A DNA stretch of 64,000 nt from Prochlorococcus sp. AG-347-I04 (GCA_003281625.1 QCBL01000001.1:124001-188000); one strand, 5' to 3'. Positions 33,901 through 43,095 are shown, counted from the first letter of the stretch. The notes: generated by a model not told the origin, from the letters alone. Program-made: numbers and translations.

Positions 33901-35040
33901 ATGAAAAAAGTAAAAATTCCAAAAAATAGAATCCGTAAATTAAAAACATTTTCTTTAGGTAAAAAATCCTTCGAACTTCTAAGTTTAAATTCGCAAAATA
34001 AAAAACTTATAGACTTATGCAGTAATGATTATTTTGGATTAAGCAGGGACAAGGATTTAATAAAAGCTGCTTACGAAATAAGCTTGTTAGAGGGCATTGG
34101 TTCAGGAAGTTCTAGATTTATTACAGGTTCAAGACCAATACATAAATTATTAGAAACAGAACTTGCCAAATGGCTTGATCAAGAGAAAGTATTACTTTTC
34201 CCAAGCGGATTTCAAGCAAATATAGCCGCTATCCAGGCTTTAGCAAACAGAAATAGTATTGTAATAGCAGATAAATTGATCCATAACTCTTTATTGGTTG
34301 GAGTCAAAGCTGCTCAAGCAAAACTAGTTCGATTCTCACACAATAATTTAAAAGATTTAGAAGATAAAATTATTAAATCTAACTCCACAAAAAATTCCAT
34401 TTTAGTTGTTGTTGAATCTCTTTATAGCATGGAGGGATCAATTGCTCCCCTCAGAGAAATAACGGAAATTTGCAAAAAAAATAGTGTTCAATTATTAGTT
34501 GATGAAGCTCATGCAATTGGGATCTTAGGCCCTGAAGGCAGGGGTTTAGGTTTTAATTATCGTTCAGATATATCTATGATTACTGGAACTTTTGGAAAAG
34601 CATTTGGAAGCGGTGGAGCTTTCATAGCTTCTAATTCAGAAATTGGAGAATATCTTATCCAAACAAGTGGTGCATTTAGGTATACAACCGCACTTGCGCC
34701 ATCTTTGGCTGCTGGGGCACTAGAAGGTTTAAAAAAAATTTTAGAAAATAAAGAATGGGGTAATGATTTGTTATCTTCTGCGAATGTATGGAAAAATGAA
34801 ATTATTAAAAATTTTAGTTTCCCAGTTCAGGGAGATTCTCACATTTTATCAATTATTGTTGGCCAAGAAGAGAAAGCAATTTATCTACAAAAATATCTCG
34901 AAGAAAATGGTTTTTTAGCAATTGCGATAAGACCTCCAACTGTTCCAGTAGGGCAATCAAGAATCAGAATAACAATACGAAGAAACTTAGATTTTAATCT
35001 GCTAAATAATTTCATTGCAGTATTGAAAGATTTTAAATGA
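33901..35040 (+). CDS. bioF: 8-amino-7-oxononanoate synthase
   Basis: This 379-residue PLP enzyme condenses pimeloyl-ACP with alanine in biotin synthesis. The PLP lysine is Lys233 in TGTFGKAFGSGG. LLVDEAHAIGILGPEGRG near 200 and GSGSSRFITGSRPIH near 65 are family stretches. It is the first gene of the five-gene biotin operon and overlaps bioK by 4 bases (ATGA). Confidence 0.95.
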   Translation: MKKVKIPKNRIRKLKTFSLGKKSFELLSLNSQNKKLIDLCSNDYFGLSRDKDLIKAAYEISLLEGIGSGSSRFITGSRPIHKLLETELAKWLDQEKVLLFPSGFQANIAAIQALANRNSIVIADKLIHNSLLVGVKAAQAKLVRFSHNNLKDLEDKIIKSNSTKNSILVVVESLYSMEGSIAPLREITEICKKNSVQLLVDEAHAIGILGPEGRGLGFNYRSDISMITGTFGKAFGSGGAFIASNSEIGEYLIQTSGAFRYTTALAPSLAAGALEGLKKILENKEWGNDLLSSANVWKNEIIKNFSFPVQGDSHILSIIVGQEEKAIYLQKYLEENGFLAIAIRPPTVPVGQSRIRITIRRNLDFNLLNNFIAVLKDFK

Positions 35041-35741
35041 AACAAATTATTACTCAACATGGGTGGGGACTAGATAAATATTTCTGGGATGATTATAAAG
35101 TTGATTTTTTAAATAATAATTGGCATTGGCAAGATAATGAAAGGGGCTATTTTTCGACAAATAATCATCAAGCGAAATGGATTAAAAGCGAATCTAAAAA
35201 AGAAATCAAAATGACTTTATGCCATTCATTTGGTTTTCATTTAATGCCAAAAAAAATTTTAAAACAAGCAACTCATATTGTTCTTATAAATTCTTTTAAT
35301 AATTTTCTTCCTTTAAGTAATAAGAAAAACTTTATTTTGAGGTCTCTAAAAAGAATGGAAACAAAAATCTTAAAAGATGAAACTAAGGATATGTTGAGAG
35401 AATTTATATATAGATCATTTATGCCAAATCATATGAATAATAGTTTTAAAAATATCTTTTATAAAAGTCTAGAGAGTTTTAATAAAACTCTTCTTTTAAA
35501 TGATTTAAAAGAACTTTACATCAATAGAGATTTTCCAGTATTTTTAAAAAAAGATTGCAAAATTATTTTTATAAAATCAGAAAATGATTTAATTCTTGAC
35601 AACGAATCAAGTGATAACTTTTTAGATTCCTTAAATAAAACACTTGAAAGGAAGCCAATTTTAATTAAATTAGCTAAACAAGGTCATTGCTTGAATAATT
35701 TAAATTTATACGACATCTTACGTAATACACTTAACGATTGA
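35037..35741 (+). CDS. bioK: Pimeloyl-ACP methyl ester esterase, BioK type
   Basis: This 234-residue alpha/beta hydrolase replaces BioH/BioG in picocyanobacteria. The nucleophile elbow is CHSFG with Ser64; likely Asp184 (ENDLI) and His217 (QGHCLN) complete the triad. The sequence is poorly conserved, with many Lys/Asn residues, and is best identified by its position between bioF and bioC. Its role is to free pimeloyl-ACP from the methyl ester made by BioC. The family is known from comparative work on alternative esterases. Confidence 0.8.
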   Translation: MKQIITQHGWGLDKYFWDDYKVDFLNNNWHWQDNERGYFSTNNHQAKWIKSESKKEIKMTLCHSFGFHLMPKKILKQATHIVLINSFNNFLPLSNKKNFILRSLKRMETKILKDETKDMLREFIYRSFMPNHMNNSFKNIFYKSLESFNKTLLLNDLKELYINRDFPVFLKKDCKIIFIKSENDLILDNESSDNFLDSLNKTLERKPILIKLAKQGHCLNNLNLYDILRNTLND

Positions 35742-35742
35742 A

Positions 35743-36501
35743 ATGGATAGTAAAAAATGGAATGAGAAAATACAAAATAATTTCAATGATGCAGCATATC
35801 GGTATTTAGAGCATTCAAATATTCAGAAATTTTTTGCAAAAAAGATTGTTCATCATATCAAAGAATTAAATCCCCAAAAAAAAGGTGAATGGATAGATCT
35901 AGGATCAGGACCAGGACTATTAGCAGATGAAATAGAAAAAATTTCTTCCCAAAAAGTATCCAGAATTGATTTCAGCAAGAAAATGCTTCTTGAAAATAAA
36001 TTATCTAGAAAAAAAATTTTATGGGATTTGAATAATGATTTACCTTCTGAAATAAATAACTGTTCTCTATTAACATCTAACTTTTGCATACATTGGTTAA
36101 ACAACCCAGAAAAGATAATAAAAAATTGGTTTAGCAAATTAACACCTGGAGGTTTTTTAATCATTTCATATCCAACAAAAGATTGTTTTCCTGAATGGAA
36201 AGATACTTGTAAAAAAATTGATATTGAATATAGTGGTCTTAATTTCCTTTGCTCTAAAGAATTATTAAAAGATTTCAAATCAACTGAAATACATTATTCA
36301 AAAGAGTTTAATTATCTAGAAAATTTTGACAATGTATATAAACTTTTTAGAAGCATTAAAAATGTAGGGGCACAATCAACAAACTGTAAACGCAAAACAG
36401 TGAAAGAGTTAAAGGAAATTCAAAAGTTTTGGCCAAAGAATTACAATAATACAGTTAACCTTTCATGGCAAATTGAGATTCAAATCATAAAGAAATTATG
36501 A
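35743..36501 (+). CDS. bioC: Malonyl-ACP O-methyltransferase
   Basis: This 252-residue SAM-dependent methyltransferase has motif I IDLGSGPGLLADEI from residue 51, SRIDFSKKML for motif II, and an FCIHWLNNPEKI segment typical of BioC. It methylates malonyl-ACP so that fatty-acid enzymes can elongate it to pimeloyl-ACP methyl ester. It starts one base after the bioK stop and overlaps bioD by 4 bases. Confidence 0.92.
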   Translation: MDSKKWNEKIQNNFNDAAYRYLEHSNIQKFFAKKIVHHIKELNPQKKGEWIDLGSGPGLLADEIEKISSQKVSRIDFSKKMLLENKLSRKKILWDLNNDLPSEINNCSLLTSNFCIHWLNNPEKIIKNWFSKLTPGGFLIISYPTKDCFPEWKDTCKKIDIEYSGLNFLCSKELLKDFKSTEIHYSKEFNYLENFDNVYKLFRSIKNVGAQSTNCKRKTVKELKEIQKFWPKNYNNTVNLSWQIEIQIIKKL

Positions 36502-37163
36502 GTAGTCACAAAAAATTTTTCAAATTTATAATTTGTGGAACAGATACTGATATTGGGAAAACTTTAATAAGCTCATTTTTCGTTAAAGGATTAAATTCCT
36601 TTTATTGGAAACCCATTCAAAGTGGGATTGAATCGCAAACTGATAGTCAAACTGTTGAAAAACTTGCACAAGTAAGTAAAGAAAAAATAATCAAAGAAGC
36701 TTATGTCTTTACAAAACCTCTATCTCCGCATTGGGCTGCTGAAATAGATCAAAAAGTTATTAACTTTGAAAAGTTGAGATTGCCAAAAGTGCAAGGCTCA
36801 CTAATTGTAGAAACTGCAGGTGGATTAATGGTCCCAATAACACGCAATTTTTTGCAAATAGATCAATTAAAAGAATGGAATCTTCCGGTAATACTTGTAT
36901 GTAAGAGCTCACTTGGCACTCTTAACCATACCCTGCTTAGTATTGAGGCCTTAAAACGAAGAAATATTGAGATTTTAGGTTTAATAGTCAATGGCGAAAA
37001 ACACCTAGATAATCCAAAAACTCTAGTTGATTTTAGTGGTATTCCTTTAATTACTGAATTTCCTTACATCAAAAAAATAGACTCAAATAATTTAGATATA
37101 CTGTGGAAAGAACTAGACATCAAGAATAAGTTGATCTCACTATTAAACTCAAAAATAAGTTAA
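36498..37163 (+). CDS. bioD: Dethiobiotin synthetase
   Basis: This 221-residue P-loop enzyme has GTDTDIGKT at 14-22. The substrate lysine lies in YWKPIQSG, and a VETAGGLMVP segment is near 105. It closes the ureido ring of dethiobiotin from DAPA, CO2 and ATP. Its start overlaps bioC and its stop abuts the bioA ATG directly. Confidence 0.94.
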   Translation: MSSHKKFFKFIICGTDTDIGKTLISSFFVKGLNSFYWKPIQSGIESQTDSQTVEKLAQVSKEKIIKEAYVFTKPLSPHWAAEIDQKVINFEKLRLPKVQGSLIVETAGGLMVPITRNFLQIDQLKEWNLPVILVCKSSLGTLNHTLLSIEALKRRNIEILGLIVNGEKHLDNPKTLVDFSGIPLITEFPYIKKIDSNNLDILWKELDIKNKLISLLNSKIS

Positions 37164-38465
37164 ATGAAATCTTTGGATTCAAAAACTCCAAATCAAGATT
37201 GGCACCCAAATATTTGGCCACCTTTTACGCAAATTAATAACAGCAAACCGCAGATAGAAGTAACTCATGGTAAAGATGCCCTCCTATTTACTAAAAATCC
37301 TGAAAAAGAACTAATAGATGCAATTAGTAGTTGGTGGGTAACTCTTCATGGTCATAGTAACGAATATATTGCGGATGCAATTTTTGATCAATCAAAAAAA
37401 CTTGAGCAAGTTATATTTGCTGATTTCTTACATCCACAGGCAAAAAAATTAGCGGAAAGACTTAGTGAATTAACAAAACTAGAAAGATTATTCTTTTCTG
37501 ATAACGGTTCTACAGCAGTGGAAGTAGCTTTAAAAATTGCCTTCCAATCATGGCAAAATAGAGGAGAGACAAGAACTCAAATAGTAGCTTTTGATGGCGC
37601 CTATCATGGTGATACATTTGGAGCAATGGCTTTAGGTGAAAGAAATATTTTTAATGAGAATTTCGATAATCTTATGTTCCCAGTTAGAAGAGTCCCATGG
37701 CCTTCAACTTGGATAAACGATGTAGAAGTAGAAAATAAAGAAAATAAGGCGATCCAAAAATTAGAAACTCTACTTCAAACTCCCACAGTTGCAGTAATCC
37801 TTGAGCCACTTGTTCAAGGAGCAGGAGGGATGAATATGGTTAGGCCTCAGTTTATAAAAAAAGTTTCAGAAATTATAAAAAATAATAATTCTTTGTTAAT
37901 TGCCGATGAAGTATTGACTGGGTTTGGAAGATGTGGAACCCTTTTTGCTTTTCAAAAGGCAAAAATCATTCCTGATTTAATAAGTATTTCAAAAGGTTTA
38001 ACTGGTGGATTTTTACCGATGGGAATAACTCTATGTAAAGAAAAAATTTTTCAATCCTTTATTGATGATTCCCCAAGAAAAACTTTTTGGCATGGACATA
38101 GTTTTACTGCTAATCCTTTAGGTTGTGCTGCAGCAAACGCTAGCCTTGATTTATTAGAAAAAGAACCACAAAAATACCTTTCATTTGAAGAAAAACATTT
38201 ATCGCATCTAATTAAATTTAAAAACTTACCTTATATAAAAAAGATAAGGGTATCCGGCACAATTGCTGCCTTCGATTTAGATATTGGGAACAAAAAAGGT
38301 TATTTCAATAATATTGGGAGAGAAATAAAGAGTCATGCAATGGAGCAAGGTTTATTCATAAGGCCCCTCGGGAATGTTATTTACCTCTTACCGCCTCTTT
38401 GTATATCAGACGATCAATTGGGGAAAAGTTACTGGATAATAAGGCAAATCTTAGACAAACTTTAG
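37164..38465 (+). CDS. bioA: DAPA aminotransferase (adenosylmethionine-8-amino-7-oxononanoate aminotransferase)
   Basis: This 433-residue class III aminotransferase carries its PLP lysine, Lys277, in SISKGLTGGFLP. ISSWWVTLHGHSNEYIADA near 51 and DEVLTGFGRCGTLFAF near 250 are typical of BioA. It is the last gene of bioF-bioK-bioC-bioD-bioA. Biotin synthase bioB is not in this window. Confidence 0.95.
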   Translation: MKSLDSKTPNQDWHPNIWPPFTQINNSKPQIEVTHGKDALLFTKNPEKELIDAISSWWVTLHGHSNEYIADAIFDQSKKLEQVIFADFLHPQAKKLAERLSELTKLERLFFSDNGSTAVEVALKIAFQSWQNRGETRTQIVAFDGAYHGDTFGAMALGERNIFNENFDNLMFPVRRVPWPSTWINDVEVENKENKAIQKLETLLQTPTVAVILEPLVQGAGGMNMVRPQFIKKVSEIIKNNNSLLIADEVLTGFGRCGTLFAFQKAKIIPDLISISKGLTGGFLPMGITLCKEKIFQSFIDDSPRKTFWHGHSFTANPLGCAAANASLDLLEKEPQKYLSFEEKHLSHLIKFKNLPYIKKIRVSGTIAAFDLDIGNKKGYFNNIGREIKSHAMEQGLFIRPLGNVIYLLPPLCISDDQLGKSYWIIRQILDKL

Positions 38466-38473
38466 ATAGAAGT

Positions 38474-38731
38474 TTAAGGTCCCTGCAGTATTGCATTTTC
38501 AACATCTTCTCTATTAATGCAGTAGGAAAATAGTCTTTTAGTTTCTTGTCCTTCACTTTCCCATATAACACTTAAATCTTCTTGTTCAAAAATAATAGTT
38601 GCATTCCAATTTGAAAGTAAAAGATACCATTTAGATGGATTATTAATATCCTTCACAGCACCTAAATCAGTTAGCCACAATTCCAATGATTGCAGTGAAT
38701 TTTGATTGATAGGTTTTTTAGAGGGATTCAC
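38474..38731 (-). CDS. DUF3143 protein, 85 residues
   Basis: This small cyanobacterial protein has LESLELWLTDLGA-like and WYLLLSNWNATIIFEQEDLSV-type segments (residues 15-60) characteristic of DUF3143, function unknown. It ends in RLFSYCINREDVENAILQGP. It lies 16 bases downstream of the J-domain gene on the same strand, so the two are likely cotranscribed, as they commonly are in this group. It converges with bioA. Confidence 0.8.
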   Translation of the reverse strand: MNPSKKPINQNSLQSLELWLTDLGAVKDINNPSKWYLLLSNWNATIIFEQEDLSVIWESEGQETKRLFSYCINREDVENAILQGP

Positions 38732-38747
38732 AGACTTTTTTAAAAAA

Positions 38748-39188
38748 TTATTTAATTAGCCAGAGCGGTATTGTCTCTAATTCTTTTCCAGTAAAAGAAG
38801 CAATAAAAATTGAACCAATTAAACTTATAGAAATGATGATAATTAAAAGAAACAACGAAAACAATTCTCCATTCGAAAAAGGTCTTCTATTTCCTATTAA
38901 ATTTTGATTATTAGAATCGATTACTAAATTATTTAAAACGTTAGTATTACTTTTAATCCTAGAGTTTTCTTTTAGTTTGTCATCATATATTTTCCTTAAA
39001 TTACTATTATTTAAATGTTCATAAGCTTCAAGAACTTCTTGAAATTTACTTTTAGCAACGTCTATTTCTAATGAAGTTGTATCAGGATGTAACTCAATAG
39101 AAAGTTTACAAAATGCCTTTCTTAATTCATGATTGGATGCATTTTCATTTACACCTAAAATTTTGTAATAGGAAGTTTCCCCTTTCAA
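38748..39188 (-). CDS. Membrane-anchored J-domain (DnaJ-like) protein
   Basis: In this 146-residue protein the N-terminal J-domain (residues 5-70) has the HPD motif at 34-36 needed to stimulate Hsp70. A Ser/Asn-rich linker follows, and then one strong transmembrane helix at about 108-132. There is no zinc or substrate-binding domain, so it is a type III J-protein that recruits Hsp70 to a membrane. The partner could be the Hsp70-like protein at the start of the window, but nothing shows this. Confidence 0.88.
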   Translation of the reverse strand: MKGETSYYKILGVNENASNHELRKAFCKLSIELHPDTTSLEIDVAKSKFQEVLEAYEHLNNSNLRKIYDDKLKENSRIKSNTNVLNNLVIDSNNQNLIGNRRPFSNGELFSLFLLIIIISISLIGSIFIASFTGKELETIPLWLIK

Positions 39189-39277
39189 AATAATCTTTTA
39201 TTAATATTGTAATTCTAATAAATTTTTACTAAATAGAATGTATTTAATGGATGGTTTAAATTCATATTTATAACGAA

Positions 39278-39991
39278 ATGAAAAAACAAAACATTCCAAA
39301 AGAAATTCTTTCCTTAATAACTGAAGAAGAAATAAATTTATTTCAAGAGTTACAAATTAAAATTAAAGAATTAAATAATAAGACCAATCTCACAAGATTA
39401 ACTGATGGTGATGATTATTGGGTATCTCAAGTTTTTGACAGCATTTGGCCCTTCAAGGCTTTCACGAATATTAATTTTGATAATAAAAAATTTTTAGATA
39501 TTGGATCAGGCTGTGGCTTCCCGGGTTTAGCTTATGCAATAACTCATCCTAATTCTGAGATATACCTAATTGATTCTTTGAAAAAGAAAACAGATGCAAT
39601 AAAAAATTTAGTTGAGCAGATCAATTTCAAAAACAATATTCATGTAATCAATGATCGTGTTGAGAATTTAGCCCACCAATCGTCAATGAGAAATAATTTT
39701 AATATTGCAACAACTAGAGCTGTTAGTAATCCATCAACAGTTTCAGAATATATACTACCAATGTTAAAAAAAGAAGGGTTTGGAGTTTTATATTGTGGCA
39801 AATGGACGAATCAAGAAAGCCAAAATTTAGAAAAAACTTTAGAAATATTAGAAGGAAAAGTTAAAGATAAAAAAGAAGTACTATTACCAAGAAATAAAGG
39901 CACCCGAAATATTATTCTTATTCAACCGAAGAATTTTTGTCCTGAAATTTACCCAAGAAAAGTTGGCAAACCTGAAAAAAATCCATTATGA
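39278..39991 (+). CDS. rsmG: 16S rRNA (guanine527-N7)-methyltransferase
   Basis: This 237-residue RsmG/GidB has the SAM motif FLDIGSGCGFPGLAYAITHP near residue 70. The early KTNLTRLTD segment and TTRAVSNPSTVSEY near 145 are also family features. It modifies the 530 loop of 16S rRNA. It stands alone; its stop lies 2 bases from the stop of the convergent aldo/keto reductase gene. Confidence 0.94.
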   Translation: MKKQNIPKEILSLITEEEINLFQELQIKIKELNNKTNLTRLTDGDDYWVSQVFDSIWPFKAFTNINFDNKKFLDIGSGCGFPGLAYAITHPNSEIYLIDSLKKKTDAIKNLVEQINFKNNIHVINDRVENLAHQSSMRNNFNIATTRAVSNPSTVSEYILPMLKKEGFGVLYCGKWTNQESQNLEKTLEILEGKVKDKKEVLLPRNKGTRNIILIQPKNFCPEIYPRKVGKPEKNPL

Positions 39992-39993
39992 AA

Positions 39994-41187
39994 TTATTTT
40001 CTTGATAATCTTTTAGCATTCTTACCTCCAAACTTTTCTTTTAAATTTCTCAATTTTTTTATAACTTTTTTTGGATTTATATGACCTTCTAATACTTTCA
40101 ATAATTGCCCTTCAGAAACATTTACATCTAGTAAATTCGCGTTGCATCCTGGGAACCAGTGGCTTCCATTACCAAGCAATTGATATCTAGCTCTTGCATA
40201 TCCTTCCATACCCAACCAATCAATTAAATTTGAAAGCCAAAGCAGAACAGGAATATTAATATTTCCCGGAGTATATTCCCAACTTGGTAAATTTCTATTC
40301 CAATTTTGATGCCACTCTAAACCTAAGGAATTAATTGATTCCTGCATTAATTTGTTAATTATCTTAGGCACATACTTCTCAGATTCTGATAACAGCGAGA
40401 CAGCTTCTAAATGCAGAGCAAAATCTGTCTCTTTTGCAATACCGACACTCAAAGTATGGACATTTTGATTTCTTAAGCAAAAAAGATCATTAAAAACTAT
40501 AGGATGAAGTGGTTTACAAATTTCCAACATTTTTCTTGAGGGAGTATGAAGATGTCCCCCTTTATCAGTGGGACTTATTATGAAAACCCCAAGATCATGC
40601 TTATTGGCTAAGTTAATAACCTTTGTATTTTCCTGATTAATGAAATACCAGTGCAAATTTACATAATCAAATAAGTTTGTTGATATGGCTTTTTCAATAA
40701 GTGAAGATTTTCCATGGGTTGAAAATCCAATAGATCCAATTAAATTTTCTTTTTGAAAATTCCTCAAAATATCAATACAACCTCCATCTCTAATAGCTTG
40801 ATGTAAATGTTCAGCAGTATTGATACCGTGTATTGCTAACAAATCAATTTTTTTAACTTTCAATTTTTCAAAGCTAGACAATACATCTCGCTCAAAAATT
40901 TCCGGATCACTATTTGGTGGAATTTTTGTTTGGATTATATTTGGGATTTTCTTAGTATTCTTAAAACACATCCCTAATTGCACCTCAGAAGTTCCATAGT
41001 ACTTGGCGGTTTCTACATGACTTAAGCCATATTGTGTTGCAAGATTTAATATATTTTCTACTTTATTTTGTTCTTCGTATGAAACCTCAGAAAAATCTAA
41101 TTGATCCCAACTTTTTTGAAATCTCATACCACCTAAAGATAAAACAGGAATCTTCAGATTGGTTCTACCAAATCTACGATATTGCAT
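39994..41187 (-). CDS. Aldo/keto reductase family protein
   Basis: This 397-residue protein has an N-terminal TIM-barrel AKR domain (LKIPVLSLGGMRF at 11-23). The catalytic Tyr lies in ETAKYYGTSEVQLG near 60, Lys in IIQTKIPP near 85 and His in LLAIHGINT near 115. The last 120 residues are an added domain not found in standard AKRs, without a CxxCxxC cluster motif. The substrate is unknown. The gene lies 10 bases after a ferredoxin and near Ycf35 and DUF2997 genes on the same strand, which suggests a joint redox role. Confidence 0.85.
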   Translation of the reverse strand: MQYRRFGRTNLKIPVLSLGGMRFQKSWDQLDFSEVSYEEQNKVENILNLATQYGLSHVETAKYYGTSEVQLGMCFKNTKKIPNIIQTKIPPNSDPEIFERDVLSSFEKLKVKKIDLLAIHGINTAEHLHQAIRDGGCIDILRNFQKENLIGSIGFSTHGKSSLIEKAISTNLFDYVNLHWYFINQENTKVINLANKHDLGVFIISPTDKGGHLHTPSRKMLEICKPLHPIVFNDLFCLRNQNVHTLSVGIAKETDFALHLEAVSLLSESEKYVPKIINKLMQESINSLGLEWHQNWNRNLPSWEYTPGNINIPVLLWLSNLIDWLGMEGYARARYQLLGNGSHWFPGCNANLLDVNVSEGQLLKVLEGHINPKKVIKKLRNLKEKFGGKNAKRLSRK

Positions 41188-41197
41188 CTTTTTGATA

Positions 41198-41557
41198 TTA
41201 GTGCTTATTCATTCTCGGTGGCTTTCCAAATGTTTGAAACATATCCCTATCGAGACTACTCTCTAAAGCATCTAATTCTTCAAATTTGACCCAATGAATA
41301 CAATCAACAGGGCATGTATCTATTGCTTCTTGTATGACATCAGAACTATCTCCATCTTGCCTAATAGCTCGACTTCTTCCATGAAATTCATCAACAGTGA
41401 AAGTGTTCGAAGCAACGTGAACGCAGTACTGACAACCAATACACTTTGCTTCATCAACCCATACAGCTTTTTCGGCTAACTGACCACCCAAAACGGGCTC
41501 ATAGCCTGTAAACTCAATATTTTCTTCAGAATTATGAAATGGATCCGTAAAATCCAT
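41198..41557 (-). CDS. [4Fe-4S] ferredoxin with N-terminal extension
   Basis: In this 119-residue protein the cluster ligands are Cys39-x2-Cys42-x2-Cys45 and Cys82-Pro, with another Cys86 in DTCPVDCIHW. The fold is like single-cluster bacterial ferredoxins, with a 30-residue N-terminal extension and a C-terminal ESSLDRDMFQTFGKPPR tail. It lies between Ycf35 and the aldo/keto reductase on the same strand, close enough for one operon. Confidence 0.87.
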   Translation of the reverse strand: MDFTDPFHNSEENIEFTGYEPVLGGQLAEKAVWVDEAKCIGCQYCVHVASNTFTVDEFHGRSRAIRQDGDSSDVIQEAIDTCPVDCIHWVKFEELDALESSLDRDMFQTFGKPPRMNKH

Positions 41558-41566
41558 ATCTAGACA

Positions 41567-41959
41567 TTAGTTTTCCCACTTGGTTAAGACCAATTCAATA
41601 GAACCATCATTTTTATTTTTTTGCTCAACGATTTGATATCCATCTTCTTGAGTTTTAGAAATAATTGTTTGGTAAGCATACATTTGTGTAACTTTTGAGA
41701 TAAATCTTTCAACTGGAATCTCAAATTTCCATAAATCAAGGTCAGTAACTAATTCATATGCATTAGAGTTGTGATCCCACTTAAATCCCACTTGGGTATC
41801 ACCAGGTAAATTCATACTTATATCAACGGCTGTGAATTGGCCTTTATATCCTTTTACAAACTTTTCTTCTTGATTAATACTATAACCAAAGTGCTTTAAG
41901 GACTTAATTAATGGCTCTACTTCTTTGAGTTGAGTTTTAATTGTACTAAAATGTGACAT
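41567..41959 (-). CDS. Ycf35 family protein (DUF1257)
   Basis: This 130-residue protein begins MSHFSTIKTQLKEVEPLIKS, the hallmark of Ycf35/DUF1257, which is encoded in some algal plastid genomes and all cyanobacteria with no assigned function. The GDTQVGFKWDHNSNAYELVTDLDLW middle region (residues 55-80) is the conserved core. It overlaps the DUF2997 gene by 14 bases and is followed 9 bases later by a [4Fe-4S] ferredoxin, an arrangement suggesting a shared pathway. Confidence 0.88.
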   Translation of the reverse strand: MSHFSTIKTQLKEVEPLIKSLKHFGYSINQEEKFVKGYKGQFTAVDISMNLPGDTQVGFKWDHNSNAYELVTDLDLWKFEIPVERFISKVTQMYAYQTIISKTQEDGYQIVEQKNKNDGSIELVLTKWEN

Positions 41960-42161
41960 TAGATTCGTTATTTAATTGTGTTAAGTTTTCACTTTGATTA
42001 GAGATGAAAGCATCAGAAGTTTTATTCTTAACTGTTACTTTACCGAGAGCGTCTTCGAGATTTTTTGTAGCTTCATTGCATGAATTACCAGTAAATCCCT
42101 CAACAGTCTCTTCAACTCTTCCGTCTTGATGAATTTTGAATCTCAATGTTTTTTGAGGCAT
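41946..42161 (-). CDS. DUF2997 protein, about 71 residues
   Basis: From MPQKTLRFKIHQDGRVEETV onward the sequence matches the DUF2997 pattern, including NSCNEATKNLEDALG near 25-40. An upstream ATG at 42170 would add three residues, but family members start at MP, so I chose 42161. It overlaps the Ycf35 gene by 14 bases. The function is unknown; the two families recur together. A palindrome AAGTAC-TGA-GTACTT lies right before the start. Confidence 0.8.
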   Translation of the reverse strand: MPQKTLRFKIHQDGRVEETVEGFTGNSCNEATKNLEDALGKVTVKNKTSDAFISNQSENLTQLNNESNVTF

Positions 42162-42309
42162 TAAATTCAAGTACTGAGTACTTTTACTTTATACAGAATA
42201 ACGAAAATATTTTGTTTCAGTTGGTACAAGTTAATTAATTTTAATTTTTATATTGAATATCTGATAAATTAATTGGTTATCTAGTGTTCTTTTAAAAAAA
42301 TTAAGATTT

Positions 42310-43077
42310 TTAATTATAAAAACCTTGCATCCCCATCGAATCAAGGGCAGTTTTTGCTTCTTCCATAACAGATGGCTCTTTATCGAAGAGGGCTATCTTA
42401 GTGCATTCATCAACAAAACTCTCTTGGAATGTATTGTTTAATTTTTCGTACAACCTACACAATGACCAAATACAATTACTTCTTACACCTGATTCATTAT
42501 CTATCTTTAAACTTATTAAAAGTTGTTCTGCTGCTAATTGAGCGTTCTCAAAAGAAACATTTCCAATTTCAGCTAAAGAGCTAGATGACCATAACCTGAC
42601 TGCCGCCACATCATTCTTTAGAGCATTTATTAATGGTTCTAAAACAATTTGATTATCATAATTAGCTAAGCTCCATGCAGTAGCTCTTCTGACATAAGCA
42701 TTATCATCAGTCTTCAAAAGACTGACAAGTTTTTGAACTGCGCTAGGACATGGATTACGACCTAAAGCGTATACCGCACTCATTCTTTCAACAGGGCAAG
42801 GTTGATCAAGCAATGGTAATAAAAAGGGAAAAGATCTTTGATCTCTATACTCACAAAATATTCTTAAGCCTTGTATTCTTTCTTCTCTATTACCTTTGAG
42901 CATTTTTAAAGCTTCATCACACTCTTGAGTAATATTTAAATCATTTGAAAAAATATCTTCATCAATTTGCTCTAAAGGATCTATTTCAATTTCTAAAGCC
43001 AATTCTCTAGCTAAAACATCTGGATCAACTGCGATTTCAGCTAAGCTTTCTTGTTTAGGATCCTTTTTTTTTGTCAT
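42310..43077 (-). CDS. HEAT/PBS-lyase-like repeat protein
   Basis: This 255-residue protein has about five HEAT-like repeats from residue 55 to 240 (for example RSFPFLLPLLDQPCPVERMSAVYALG and IVLEPLINALKNDVAAVRLWSSSSLAEIG). The acidic N-terminal 45 residues are variable. The repeats resemble those of phycobilin lyases and NblB. High-light Prochlorococcus lacks phycobilisomes, so a scaffold or assembly role is more likely than pigment attachment. It lies upstream of the DUF2997-Ycf35-ferredoxin-AKR run, 148 bases away. Confidence 0.8.
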   Translation of the reverse strand: MTKKKDPKQESLAEIAVDPDVLARELALEIEIDPLEQIDEDIFSNDLNITQECDEALKMLKGNREERIQGLRIFCEYRDQRSFPFLLPLLDQPCPVERMSAVYALGRNPCPSAVQKLVSLLKTDDNAYVRRATAWSLANYDNQIVLEPLINALKNDVAAVRLWSSSSLAEIGNVSFENAQLAAEQLLISLKIDNESGVRSNCIWSLCRLYEKLNNTFQESFVDECTKIALFDKEPSVMEEAKTALDSMGMQGFYN

Positions 43078-43095
43078 TATCAGAATCTAAAAATA

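Noticed and set aside
42169..42183. Palindrome AAGTAC-TGA-GTACTT as a LexA box before DUF2997
   Set aside because: The cyanobacterial LexA consensus has four bases between the GTAC half sites; here there are three, and no SOS gene is near. It may be chance in AT-rich DNA.
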